Shown here piece after piece: positions 1-11,539 of a stretch of DNA of 64,000 nucleotides; position 1 is the first letter of the stretch, and every line of letters begins with the position of its first letter. The notes beneath the pieces are model-generated. The model was not told the origin of the DNA. It made no database searches and saw only the letters and a program-made list of their open reading frames with translations. The stretch is from the NCBI GenBank assembly GCA_032622095.1, contig CP136067.1, forward strand, positions 46,605,549 to 46,669,548, read 5' to 3'. This DNA is from Siphonodentalium dalli (lineage: Eukaryota; Mollusca; Scaphopoda; Gadilida; Siphonodentaliidae). Position numbers and translations under genes: made by a program.

Positions 1-275
1 GTCCCAGGGAGAAGTGACTTCTCTCTCAAAGATCAGTATGCCGATATCCATACAGCATATTTAAAGCATACATGTACATGTGTATTTACTGATTATAATG
101 GTATTGTTACTCACTACAATGGTTTTAAAATTGGGCTCTTGTGTTGCATAATACTGATTAGATCATTGAAGGGTGATGATGGGGTGTAATTTTAACTTCA
201 GCCATTGTCACTTCTCCCTAATAACCAAAATGGAGAAGTGACTTCTCCTAAATTTAAAGCTCTAGGCTGATCCCT
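1..275. mobile_element. hAT-like MITE, 3' part (copy F0)
   Basis: The window opens inside a repeat that matches the flanks of the element at 20404-21584: same GGGAGAAGTGACTTCTC stem motif, same ACTCACTACAATGGTTTTA stretch and same ending resembling GGCTGGTCCCTG (here GGCTGATCCCTAA). It has uninterrupted TTAA sites at 61-64 and 192-195, exactly where the copy near 20.5 kb carries two TTAA-flanked insertions. No transposase is visible. The hAT assignment rests on the better-preserved copies with 8-bp duplications. Confidence 0.7.
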
Positions 276-1620
276 AATAAACTCATGCAAAACATCAACC
301 GATGGAATGAAGGCAGCATTCAAACCGTTCAGTTCTGGATTTTTGAAAGGATGATGAATAACGGATGAGATTTTTGTGATATCCCAATGCAAATCAAGAC
401 AACTTTCCTCAACACTTGAATTATTGCCGCCATCAAACAATTCAGACTCAACAACAAAAGGAGAACTAAGTGACTCAACAGGAGAACTAACTGACTCAAC
501 AGGAATAATCTTTGGAATAACTTTCTGAACACTACCTGGAGAAGCACCAAACTTTGCAACGCAGATGACTACCGATGCATAAGAACTTTAGGCGAGACTA
601 CCAAAACTTCATCCGTCCTCATATGGGTGTCGTCGTCTGGAATGATATCAGTAAGCAGGGACCAGCCTAGGGTCAAAATATAGGGAGAAGTGACTTCTCC
701 CTCTTGGAAAAATAAGGAGAAGTGGGGGCTTACCAGGGAGAAGTTGAGCGTTAGTGCGACTATTTGTCGCTAGTAACTATTCATTAGAACTGATTGTTTT
801 AGCTGTTATTATTGTCCACAATAGATTTTCTACATGGGTGAGGATAAACTGGAAGTGTTAAGCTGAGCAGTAGATCATCCAGTCACCAATTCTTCAGGGA
901 TATTAAAAATTTAACTAATTTTTTTTTTTAGGGAGACATCCACTTCTCCCTGACGTAATTTCAGGGCGACTTGTGGCCACACAGGGCGACTATGTCGCCC
1001 ACGTCGCCCCCTAGGCTGGTCCCTGACAGTAAGTGACAATGTCGGCACAGGAGTGATTCGGCACCCACGCAGCAGATGCATATGGGGATACCACATGACA
1101 GAAACCGGTGTAGCCTTACGAGAACCAACCTGAGGATAGAACATCGTGTTCAAGAATCAAGATAAGATTGTACGGATCCCCAGGGATCCGTTCTTTGTAG
1201 GATAAACCAATTTCAGAGACTGACCAACAACCGAGGACACACCATCCATGGTCCATGCCGAAGAAAATCATGAGCGCCCTCCACCTGACACGGCACAAGC
1301 TATAATATCCTCTCCGAGAGACAGACTGACAATGGCAATTTTAGTTGCCTCAAGAAATTTGGAATAGAAAGTTTTGTTGAGAAACAACTTAATACACGTA
1401 CGAACACGAACTTCTGCCGATCTTGTTTTGATCTTGGTTCGTCGCCAAAGAGACAAACTGATAGTGAATTGAACAAACATACCATTATCTCTACTGACAC
1501 TGGAACGGACCCCTTCCACTGAGGTCCAAGCAAACCGGAAGCGTGTGTGTCCCTAAAATACAGCCTCATTGGATGATAATTGTGAACATCAGAAACACGG
1601 ACTGGTTTCTCGAAACGCAA
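276..1620 (-). pseudogene. Degraded vertnin-like coding relic, interrupted by a MITE
   Basis: Read on the minus strand, this stretch carries a broken protein. An N-terminal block lies in one frame at about 1300-1620. A second block runs in a single different frame from about 1519 down to 1034 with two in-frame TGA stops, so at least one frameshift and two nonsense changes are visible. Recognisable pieces in order are RTCIKLFLNKTFYSKF, SSAWTMDGVSSVVGQ, LKLVYPTKNG, LNTMFYPQ and VMWYPHMHL. The order of a W-x-x-x-x-V/I-S/A-S-V-V block, a VYP motif, an LNxxFYP motif and a VMW motif recalls the vertnin-like family, whose molecular role in invertebrates is not established. The hAT-like MITE at 656-1025 splits the relic; beyond it an open stretch continues (about 198-440). 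The family call is from memory of the motif order only. Confidence 0.45.
656..1025. mobile_element. hAT-like MITE (copy F1)
   Basis: The element has inverted termini CAGGGACCAGCC and GGCTGGTCCCTG and is flanked by near-identical 8-mers, TCAGTAAG (648-655) and ACAGTAAG (1026-1033). It is 370 bp long with no open reading frame of note. Internal short palindromes include GGGAGAAGTGACTTCTCCC and GGCGAC/GTCGCC blocks near the right end. CAGGG-type termini with 8-bp duplications are typical of hAT transposons. It interrupts the vertnin-like relic. Confidence 0.8.
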
Positions 1621-1640
1621 AAAGATTTATTCTCTTTTTG

Positions 1641-2337
1641 CCATCTCGAGAAACGATCCTTCGAAGATCTGACATTTCATTTTTCGCATCGCATTTATAC
1701 CATAGGCCAATAACCTGACATGATTCACTCAATGAGAGTTGTTTTTATATAATCATCCTTTGAATTGATTGCCGCTCATTGAGTCTTATGAACACAAAAT
1801 CTGATATCACCTCACATGGGTGGATGACAGTTGTTATTCATATACAAACACAGAAGTCATAGTTACCGGCAGCCCAATTTGTTAACAATAGACATTAATT
1901 AAACAAAGAACAGGCGACTCGCAGTTAGTTAATTAGCACCCAACCCGAGCAGTAAATATGAAAATTATATACACCAAACAGAAGCCTGATAGCTTGTTCT
2001 GGCCCTTATGTGGAGTTTTGGTAAAAAAAAAAAACAATAATATACTTAAATCATAGTTTATACATAACCACAACCCTTTAATGTTTATGTATGTTTATAT
2101 TTTCATCTATTTCCTTTCTGCTCAGTTCTGCTCGGTAAATATTATAACTACATCATAGAACTAGTATCTGATGGAACCACCTGGGGGCTAGCAGGGAGCA
2201 ATCAGCTGAATATAAGCCACATGTAGTACTATTAGATATACTAAGATAGGCCTACAGGTATAGGTCACCTGGGGATTTGACTATGGACCTATGACCTGAA
2301 ACTCATCTCAACTCATAGCCTAGTCTAGGTTTATATA
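1641..2337. other. AT-rich spacer without recognised gene
   Basis: No credible coding exon, RNA gene or clear repeat was recognised here. The sequence is AT-rich with scattered stops in all frames. Confidence 0.5.
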
Positions 2338-5300
2338 CAGTAATGCCCTAAATAATCGACTCCTTAACCACAGCAGAATTATGGGTAATTTTGCAGGATT
2401 TAGTTGGAAATATGGCTTGTTGCCATTCATCGGATAGCTCTCACTGAGAGCTTTCCGATGAATGGCAACAAGCCATTAACCTTAGCAATCCAACATAAGG
2501 AGGAATTTCAGCATACTGGCAGCATTGTGAGCTGCCATTTGGAAGAACTTACAGTAATGCCCTAAATAATCGACTCCTTAACAACAGCAGAATTATGGGT
2601 AATTTTTCAGGATTTAGTCGGAAATATGGCTTGTTGCCATTCATCAGATAGCTCTCACTGAGAGATAGCTCTCAATTGTGAGCTGCCATTTTGGAAGAAC
2701 TTACAGTAATGCCTTAATAATCGACTCCTTAACAACAGCAGAATTATGGGTAATTTTTTCAGGATTTAGTCGGAAATATGGCTTGTTGCCATTCATCGGA
2801 TAGCTCTCACTGAGAGCTTTCCGATGAATGGCAACAAGCCATTAACCTTAGCAATCCAACATAAGGAGGAATTTCAGCATACTGGCAGCATTGTGAGCTG
2901 CCATTTGGAAGAACTTACAGTAATGCCCTAAATAATCGACTCTATAACAACAGCAGAATTATGGGTAATTTTTCAGGATTTAGTCGGAAATATGGCTTGT
3001 TGCCATTCATCAGATAGCTCTCACTGAGAGATAGCTCTCAATTGTGAGCTGCCATTTTGGAAGAATTTACAGTAATGCCTTAATAATCGACTACTTAACA
3101 ACAGCAGAATTATGGGTAATTTTTTCAGGATTTAGTCGGAAATACTGTTATGCCCCAAGTAAATGGCCCATCTAACTGAAGTGGCACCCCAGTTTAACTG
3201 CGTTCCATTTTAACCTAACCGCGGTTATAAGATGTGTTTAAAACGCAAGAGAACCGAATAAATTGTGCGGTTAAAACGGATACGTCGCGGTTAAACCGGT
3301 ATATGTCGCTCTTAATGGAACAGATACTAGTACCATATGGCGTATATGGCGTGTCATGTTTTAGTTGCCATGCTCGTTAGATAAGTTAGCACAAATAACA
3401 TGGCAGTGTCCCTTTCAATATCAATATTTTTTGTTGTGGATCTTCTATTTATTTTGGATAAATAGAACAGACATTCATATACCAATATGTTATGTTTTGG
3501 GTAAACGGAAGATTGTGATGTATGGTGTGAAAAAATAAAAGTGTTTTTGTGTGTTTTATTTATTTTTGGATTTCTTTTTATTATAATGTTGTATACTTTA
3601 TAGTAGCCTTTTGGTGAAAATAACAGTTGGGCTAACCCCAATGGGTAATCGGAATTCTTACGGCCCATTTTCGACTTTAACCATCGATAAAATAAATATT
3701 TATATAATTATATATAAATATAATTATTCGACAATTTAGCTGACGAGTGCCGGTCACTTTCAATGTAAGGAAACGCGTTTAAAATGGAACAACCGCAAAC
3801 GGAAAAAACGCATTTCAAACGGATTCGAGTGGATAATTATATAATAATATAAAGTGGGGGTTAGAGTCCCACACATGCATCATAAATGTAAAGTGAGGGA
3901 AACAAAAACAACCGCACTCTTCAAACGTCGGGCATTATTCGGATATCGGAAACCGATATTTAAAGGGGTACTGTACGCCATTTTCATTAAATTTCCGGTG
4001 ACAACAACGATCTAATATCGATAATATATAGAAACATAAGTAATTTGAGTCGAAGAGGTATTCTGTAAACGCTCAGGTTAATAGGCTATCTTAAAATTTA
4101 ATAATTTAAAAGTTAATAATTTGATATAAATTGAATTTATGACTGGAGCCATAAAATGGCGTCAATTAAATTACGAATTACCGTAATCAAAAACAGTAAT
4201 TGAGGGATACTGGATTGTTAAACCGATCGCACACACGATCGCTTAAAATATTATGATGATACGGGGAGAACACTCAAGCCACTCACTGACTAGCGACGAT
4301 ACAATAACTTAAATGATTATATGGGACTAGTATGCATATAATATAACTTTTATTTGATTCATTTAGTTGAAAACTTTACAAAAATTACTCGACAACGACA
4401 ATTTGTATTTTTGCATTCCGGTAAATTTGTCATCCGTAACATGACTTCGTACTCAACAGACTTTCAAATAATGGAAAAATTGTTACCTTATTCTCCGACT
4501 CGGAGACTATAGAAACCAACAACAACATTTGGCGTACAGTACCCCTTTAAGTTTTCCGATCTTGCATTCGTTGCTATATAATCATAATTAACTACAAACG
4601 TGACACGCCAGCTAGATTCGCGAATTGCGTATGTACTATTACTAGTATTAAATTCAGCACTCTACTTTGCTTCAAATATAAGCATGTATTTTTTCTCAAG
4701 CCGAACAACGGACGTATACTAGAACATATACGTCAAAATTATACAGTTTTCAACAAGTCGGGATTAAAACATAAAATATATCGTGTTGAGTACTGATGGT
4801 GATAACAAAAACATACAATCAACTCCTGGTCGATTATGAAGTTACCACTTTGCCGTGATCGCTAAAACACAAAACGATAACATGGTAGATGCATGGGTAG
4901 TACCCATCTCTTTCCCATTAAATATTCAAATACCGGAAGGTTAACGTTTACGTGCGGTGTAACCGCAGTTAAGGGTTATTAACTGCAGTAACCTAACCGC
5001 ATGTAACTGCGATGCCACCACAGTTACGACAAATAACTGCGGTGCGGTTACGGTTTAACCGCAGTTGTAAACGGATTATAACTGCTGTTAATGGGTCATT
5101 TACTTAGGGCATAACAGTATGGCTTGTTGCCATTCATCGGATAGCTCTCACTGAGAGCTTTCCGATGAATGGCAACAAGTCATTAACCTTAGCAATCCAA
5201 CATAAGGAGGAATTTCAGCATACTGGCAGCATTGTGAGTTGCCATTTGGAAGAACTTACATTAATGCCCTAAATAATCGACTCCTTAACAACAGCAGAAT

Positions 5301-5834
5301 TATGGGTAATTTTTTCAGGATTTAGTCGGAAATATGGCTTGTTGCCATTCATCAGATAGCTCTCACTGAGAGATAGCTCTCAATTGTGAGCTGCCATTTG
5401 GAAGAACTTACAGTAATGCCCTAAATAATCGACTCCTTAACAACAGCAGAATTATGGGTGATTTTTCAGGATTTAGTCGGAAATATGGCTTGTTGCCATT
5501 CATCGGATAGCTCTCACTGAGAGCTTTCCGATGAATGGCAACAAGCCATTAACCTTAGCAATCCAACATAAGGAGGAATTTCAGCATACTGGCAGCATTG
5601 TGAGTTGCCATTTGGAAGAACTTACAGTAATGCCCTAAATAATCGACTCCTTAACAACAGCAGAATTATGGTTAATTTTTCAGGATTTAGTCGGAAATAT
5701 GGCATGTTGCCATTCATCAGATAGCTCTCACTGAGAGCTTTCCGATGAATGGCAACAAGCCATATTTCCAACTAAATCCTGAAAAATTACCCATAATTCT
5801 GCTGTTGTTAAGGAGTCGATTATTTAGGGCATTA
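2338..5834. repeat. Tandem MITE-derived array with alternating 214/152-bp units
   Basis: Units start with ACAGTAATGCCCTAAATAAT at about 2338, 2551, 2704, 2918, 3069, then 5249, 5410 and 5624. Spacings alternate near 214 and 152 bp, so the true repeat is a dimer of ~366 bp. Long units contain a palindrome built on GGCTTGTTGCCATTCATCGG and its complement plus a tail (AATCCAACATAAGGAGG). Short units carry an internally deleted palindrome. The array closes at 5760-5834 with the inverted end of the same element (GGGCATTACTGT), so it looks like tandem amplification of a TA-flanked MITE whose intact form is at 24749-24959. A 1973-bp element splits the array. Confidence 0.85.
3145..5117. mobile_element. 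1.97-kb TA-flanked non-autonomous DNA transposon
   Basis: The ends are inverted repeats (CTGTTATGCCC...AAGTAAATG and its complement, about 27 bp with two mismatches), flanked by TA at 3143-3144 and 5118-5119. The tandem array around it gives the empty site (GTCGGAAATATGGC). Both subterminal regions are rich in GCGGTT/AACCGC motifs. No transposase frame is visible; the longest open stretch (3354-3668, minus) is AT-rich with no recognised motif. TA duplication fits the Tc1/mariner-like group, but the superfamily is not proven. The termini resemble those of the host array (CAGTAATGCCCTAAATAA), hinting at one broad family. Confidence 0.8.
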
Positions 5835-6050
5835 CTGTAAGTTCTTCCAAATGGCAGCTCACAATTTTCCAGCACGCAACTAACATTCTTAAATCAGTGT
5901 TGCTCTCAATTAAAATTAAATAGTCATTCAAATCTTTCACTGACTGGTGCCTTATTAGTGACATAACGCAAAGAAAGGTGATAATTTTGATAGCATAAAC
6001 ATGATAAACCCATAACTGAGATCAAGCTGGGAACCCAAAACACCTGTTCA
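5835..6050. other. Short unique spacer
   Basis: Nothing recognised between the tandem array and the TTAA element. Confidence 0.4.
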
Positions 6051-6450
6051 TTAACCCTTTACCCAACAAACCGGCCAAAACCGGCCAAAACCGGCCAAAT
6101 AAAGCTTCAACAGCCTAAAATATCTTCGGTCTGTCTCAATAGAACCATACAAATATGGATATCATTGGAACCGGCTCCTTGACCACATTGTGATAGTTAC
6201 AGTTATGCCCTGTGCCAATGCATTCTCTTATATATGCGAGTCGACCATAGGTCGCCTCGCATATATAAGAGAATGCATTGGCCTAAAAACAATCTTTTTT
6301 TACCATTTTTTCTTACATTCTTTAACAATTTTATAATTTTTAATGTGTTAAGCCAATGCATTCTCTTATATATGCGAGGCGACCTATGGTCGACTCGCAT
6401 ATATAAGAGAATGCATTGGCACAGGGTCGTTCTGTTGGGTAAAGGGTTAA
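6051..6450 (+). mobile_element. piggyBac-like TTAA MITE, family A
   Basis: The element is bounded by TTAA and has inverted termini TTAACCCTTTACCCAACA. The left part has tandem CCGGCCAAAA. Two ~69-bp near-perfect hairpins (6214-6282 and 6352-6420) built on GCCAATGCATTCTCTTATAT are themselves reverse complements of each other, making a nested palindrome. It has no transposase. TTAA duplication with CCC-type ends is the signature of piggyBac-like elements. Other copies: 14993-15392, 18708-19097, 20946-21301, 33791-34190, 34893-35280. Confidence 0.9.
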
Positions 6451-7731
6451 GCTGGGTACCCAACATACAAAAATTTGGCGACAATGTCCCCTTCAGCTTC
6501 ACTAGTTCACTTGATTAATTACTCCCTCATCATAACTCTGTATTATTAATATGTTGTGTTCTGGGCATAGTGTTCAAATATTAACCTAAAAGATATATCA
6601 AGGGGCATGCCATTCTCATTTTTTTCTGTTTACAAGATATACATATCTATACAAGATATACATATCTTACCTGGTCACGCTAATTTTTATATTGCATAAA
6701 ATCCAACTTGGAGTGACCTCATATATATGTATATCTACCGACATAGTGCGACCGTCCTCATCCTATTGCTTAAAAATATACAAAAAACCTGATATAGTCT
6801 AGATAATTAATAGTAATTATTCAATAACCAAATAAGCACAGGGGATATACATGTATGTGTAACTGAAATCAATACACACATGTCATTTTGTTAAGTAATA
6901 TATCCCCGTTTTTTTAAATTATTAAAGATTTTTCACCGGTCTCGCTAAGTGGGGTAAATATTTTTTACCCCATAAGATTACATGGTGTATTCTCATCATT
7001 TAATTGAAACAAGGCTTTAGTAAGGTCATTGCGTGACAGAAGAAGGTCTGCTTAATGACCCGTTCCTCTACAAACAGCATACCGGTAACACACTTTTCCA
7101 ATGGCTTTTACTTAGCGCGACCGTTTTCTATCTTTGTGTGATAACTAAAATTAAAAGTACATAAACCAACATGGCTGTTTAAATTTTTCACACAGAATTA
7201 AGACAAGCATTAATTATTTTTACCATATACATGTATATTATAAATAAACTAAAGGAAAACTCTTTGTTGTCCCATGCTTAAGAAAAATCAGAATCAGCTT
7301 TTTTCTAAATTCCATGAATTGAATAAGACTTTTCTGTGACATATAAAGTCCACATAAGAGTACATGTATTTATTATACACCCATTCATTTAATTTTGTAA
7401 AATACAGCAAAATACAGAAGATTTCAAAACATTCATTAAACAAATTTGTATTGTTCTTGTATAATACAAACCGATTGCGTAAACCACGTCAACTTTAACA
7501 GGAAATGTCTTCACTAAAATATAAGCACACATTTGTTCAATTAAATAAAACAATATCAACCTAAATTTCAGTATGTTAAAATCTACAATCTTCAGAGGTG
7601 CCATAAATATAGAACAACACAGTTGTGTGAACATGTTAATGTTATTGCACTCGTTTGTCGTGCAGCAAGGTAAAACTCGAACCTATGGTTCTCGTTTTAC
7701 CATCGCATCACAACAAACTTGTGTAATAAAG
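6451..7731. other. AT-rich region without recognised gene
   Basis: No gene or family-level repeat recognised. A short direct duplication (ATACATATCT / TACAAGATATACATATCT) lies near 6640-6668. All reading frames are short. Confidence 0.4.
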
Positions 7732-8208
7732 TTAAAGGTACTCAACCCGATAAAACTCCTCTCAATTACTATTTCAATGGCTTCGGGGGTCAAAAATATT
7801 TGATTCGAGTCGAGGAAGTCACCCATCAAAGCTCAGATTTGTTAGATATCGATTTTAGAAATCTATTATTTTTCATTATCGGGAATACTATCTGGCCCAG
7901 AACTCAGTCAAAATTGCGTTAAAATTACCACTTGATTTTAGAGTTATTCATCCTTGTCTGTTTGAATAGATTTGGAGTACACATCCAGAGCAGATTACGG
8001 CAGTTATTAGTACTCATCTCGAGAACATAACAAATTTGAAAAATCAATATCTAATAACTCTGAGCTTTGTTTGATGGGTTCCTCGACTCGAATCAAATAT
8101 TTTTTACCCCCAAAGCCAAAGAAATAGTAATATAGGACCCTCTGATCGAATTGTTGTTGTTGGAATCTGTTGAGATGGGGACCCTGTTTACGGATTGAGT
8201 ACCTTTAA
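7732..8208. mobile_element. TIR element with AAAGGTACTCAA ends
   Basis: The inverted ends are TTAAAGGTACTCAACCCG and CGGATTGAGTACCTTTAA. Subterminal blocks are also inverted (TTCGGGGGTCAAAAATATTT versus AAATATTTTTTACCCCCAAA; GATTCGAGTCGAGGAA versus TTCCTCGACTCGAATC). A near-identical copy is at 30148-30620, and diverged relatives are at about 10600-10931 and 59229-59690. The sequence starts and ends in TTAA, so either TTAA or TA could be the duplicated target. It is non-autonomous. Confidence 0.8.
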
Positions 8209-8530
8209 CCAGTTCCCACACATGTCATTATATCTATATATCCATCCTCAGAACTGGATGAAACAAAAGTAAGAATAATTTCTGGCTTCAAACAGTCATG
8301 GGGCTTTAATAATGTACATTCATGTGATATGATCCTTATTTTCCTCAAGCATGAATCAAGTGAAATAATCATAGCTGGCCCATAATGTATCTTGCCTTAG
8401 GCTCCAGGCACTTAGTGGTTCTGTATTGATTATATCGCCAGAGCAGACCGATTTAATGTACCTTAGGCCAAGAAAAAACAATTATTGTTTCGGGAGGGGA
8501 TTCCCTACCAAACCAAAAACAATATCCTCA
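8209..8530. other. Spacer without recognised gene
   Basis: Unique sequence; no coding exon or repeat recognised. Confidence 0.35.
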
Positions 8531-9100
8531 TTTTTTGTCCCCCGAAAAGTTATTTTTGAGGGACTATAGAGTTGTCCATTCGTCCGTCCCAGATGGTTTC
8601 CGGATGATAACTTTAGATTTAGTTATCCGATTGCTTTCAAATTTTGTATGTGGATTACCAACAGATAAAGTTTTTGGGTTTGGTCTGCCATTTTTGGCAG
8701 AGTTAGGGTCTTTGTCAACTTATAAATTTGTTGATTATTTTGGTTTTCGGATGATAACTTTAGTTTCAGTTATTGAATTTTTATACCAGTTGGTATATGG
8801 ATTACTGACTAAAATACAGGGTATTAAAGTTAAAATTTGGGTTTGATCCACTCATTTATACTGGAGTTATGGCCCTTGTTGACTTAGAATTTGCATATTG
8901 TTTGGGTGTCCGGGTGATAACTTCAGTTTTAGTTATCTGATTGTTTTCAAATTTGGTATACTACATGGATTACTATAATGAAAATACAGGTCAAGTTCGA
9001 ATATGGGTTCGGTCCACTCATATTTACCAGATTTATGGCCCTTGTTGACTAGGAATTTCCCGATTATTTTATTTTCCAAATGATAACTTCATAGGCTTAG
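8531..9100. repeat. Degenerate ~160-180-bp monomer repeat
   Basis: The block begins with a CCCCCGAAAAG / GGGACTATAGAGTTGTCC leader followed by a CGTCCGTCC motif, then about three diverged monomers sharing GGATGATAACTTTAG, TTTGGTATGTGGATTAC-type and TTATGGCCCTTGTTGACTTAG motifs. Related blocks are at 11540-12180, 15485-15600 (leader) and 19670-20100. Layout (leader plus tandem monomers) matches pearl/HINE-type elements known from bivalves, but no terminal structure was confirmed. Confidence 0.6.
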
Positions 9101-10330
9101 AATTTACGTACTATTCTGGTATCTAATTAAATAAAACTAGGTGTGTTAACAAACAACATAGACTGTTGGAAACAAAGTTTGATTCAATGGTTGTTCCCAG
9201 AATCAAATATTTTGTTTCTACAAAAGCCATGAGTACAATTTATGACCAAATTGAAGCCCTAAAATAACTCAGATAAGAAAGCTTTTAAAGGATTTCAGTT
9301 GTCATGTGGCCATTTATAATCACATATTAGTTTCTAAAATATAATTTAATATTACCATAGGCATAACCGAAAAAATAGTTGAAAGAATGTGACACGTAAT
9401 CGGGCTTACTAATTACCAAAGAAAGTAATATTTTTGCAAAATTGTTCCTCTAAAATATAATATTTAAATAATTATTCATTTCCATGTTGCATTTATTAGC
9501 TCAAATATTATTATATATAAAATAATCTTTAAAAAAAATAATTGGGTCCGAAAAAATTAGTTTGGAACCCAGTAATCTGTTAAATAAAAAATTAAATTAG
9601 AAGCCTACCAATCGATCTTTAAATTTTTCTGGTATGTAACCCCAACCAAACATTTAATGTTTGTTTGGCCTCACACGCCCTTGGGCTACAGGCTTCGAAT
9701 AGTCAAGTATTCAAAGCAGGCTGTGGCATGTATAATAAACCTTACAAGCCCTCAGGCTCACACCAGCAAGTGGTCAGCTGGGTTGAAAATCTGATTAAAA
9801 AGTAGCCTGCCTATATTTAGCCCACAAATTATTAATAATGCCCTGGGCACCAGGTGCTTCTCAAAGGTGCAGTTTGCTCCTCATATAATTTTAAGCTGAC
9901 AAAGTGTTGGCAGGTAATAAGGATTTCTCTCTAAATACGTGTGTATGGGGAAAGTTAGAATTTTCTGTATTCTCCTGTGATTTTTGTATTTCAAGGGAGG
10001 TAAGTTTGTTATTATGGCATCAGCCAAGTGATGGGTTCAACATATCATAGGGTGGACCTTAACAAATTCTATACTAAATACTCATTGATGAGTAGTTATC
10101 ACTTTGTTAATGTTCAGTTAATGAGTTCAACCAATGACCATATGTCGTTTTCTTCTGCACTTTTATTATCTGTCGTCTGCTTATTTTTCCTGAAAACCCC
10201 TCCAAATGAATAATAAATCATTCCAATATTTTCCCAGAACTATCCTTACAGACACAGGGGTATAAATAACTTTTTCAGTCAAAGAAACTAGCTAACAGAA
10301 TATGGCAGCTATTTTTAGAACATTACTACC

Positions 10331-10365
<35 letters not shown>

Positions 10366-10600
10366 GGAAGTGGTGCCAGGAAGAAATAGATCATCTTTAA
10401 ATGTTTTATACATTTTTTAATTTGTATAAAATGATAAATATGAATTAAAGACATCTGTCCGGAAATGCATCTCTATCAATTAATATTTATTTATTTTCAT
10501 TTTTTTCTGCTGTAATACATACAACCTTTCGGGACAGTTTTACAGACTATTTTTAGAACAGATACTTGAGGCGCAATCGCAGCAAAGCAAGAGGGAGAAT
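9101..10600. other. AT-rich region with a TTG triplet repeat
   Basis: No gene recognised. The one clear feature is a (TTG)n microsatellite at about 10331-10366. Confidence 0.4.
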
Positions 10601-10604
10601 TATA

Positions 10605-10931
10605 AGATATCAATTTTTGAAATCTATTATTATTTACTATCGAGAATTATTAGTGATTCAGTAAACAGTCGACGAGCCGATGGTCTCAGACCATATTGCG
10701 AATGAAGATGATTAACTCTAAAATCGAGATGCTTTCTGTTGATAATAACGCCAAATTTCATCGAACAACATGTTGATAAATAACACGTTTCAGGCAATTT
10801 TATAATATAGTTGGTTAGAATTATTTTTGGGCAATTAATCTATTCTGATAACTGAAGCGGAATTTCAAAAAATGTTGTTGTTGGAATCTGATTATATGGG
10901 GACCATCAAATCGGATTGAGTACCTTTAATG
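10605..10931. mobile_element. Right part of an AAAGGTACTCAA-ended element
   Basis: The sequence ends CGGATTGAGTACCTTTAA and contains AACAACATGTTGATAAATAA and GGCAATTTTATA blocks that recur at 59400-59560. The left terminus is missing, so this is a truncated copy. Confidence 0.65.
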
Positions 10932-10983
10932 TCTCATGAGAATAACAGCTTAGTTCTGTATGAAACCCTGTGTGAGACCTCAC

Positions 10984-11439
10984 AATATGGTGCCAGACAT
11001 TTGCAGAATGAGGTCCCCAGAGGGTGAGTTTAGTGACTCTACCCATGCAGAGCGGGATAGCATTACTAAATTCACCCTCTGGGGACCTCATTCTGCTTAG
11101 ACCTCATCTTCTCTGGAAAGTAACTTTATATCAAACTAACAAGTTTTTAAGTTTCTTTAGAAACTTCATCACAAAGATTATTTTTCTTGTTTAGTTTAGT
11201 TTCTCTGTATTCCCAAACTGGCAGATGACACATCGCATTATCGAGGTTCCTAATGGGTGCACATCACAATGTTCACCATCTGTGAACTTAAATCTGAGTC
11301 TAGATCTCCCATAGCAGATGAGGCCATGCAGAATTAGTTCTGAAGAGAATGAATATGGTGATGCTAGCCCGATGTGCAGGGTAGCGTCACTAAATTCACA
11401 CTCTGTGGACCTCATTCTGTAAATGTCCGGCACCATATT
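10984..11439. mobile_element. Fold-back element, family G
   Basis: Outer inverted ends (AATATGGTGCCAGACATTTG and its diverged complement) enclose an inner palindrome at 11003-11096 built on GCAGAATGAGGTCCCCAGAG. The right part (CGCATTATCGAGGTTCC, GCAGATGAGGCCATG) is the reverse complement of sequence inside each 4.81-kb tandem unit. No coding capacity. Confidence 0.7.
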
Positions 11440-11539
11440 ATCAGGCCTGCCTGGGAACAGGGGTTATGCCGGCCCAAAAAAATTTTTTTTTGCCAAATGA
11501 AATTATTTTTTAAAAATCCTATAAGTTGCCACATGTTTT

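Noticed and set aside
3354-3668. 104-codon minus-strand frame inside the 1.97-kb TA element, considered as a transposase remnant.
   Set aside because: Composition is AT-driven and no catalytic motif or known domain is visible.
6203-6518. Open frames on both strands over the hairpins at 6.2, 14.9, 18.9, 20.4, 21.3, 33.7 and 34.8 kb, with similar peptides (for example LYMRVDHRSPRIYKRMHW).
   Set aside because: They are translations of the same palindromic MITE module; the similarity reflects transposon copies, not coding constraint.
7719-7922. Frame shared with the segment at 30140-30338, considered as a conserved small protein.
   Set aside because: Both lie in copies of the same TIR element, so identity follows from transposition.
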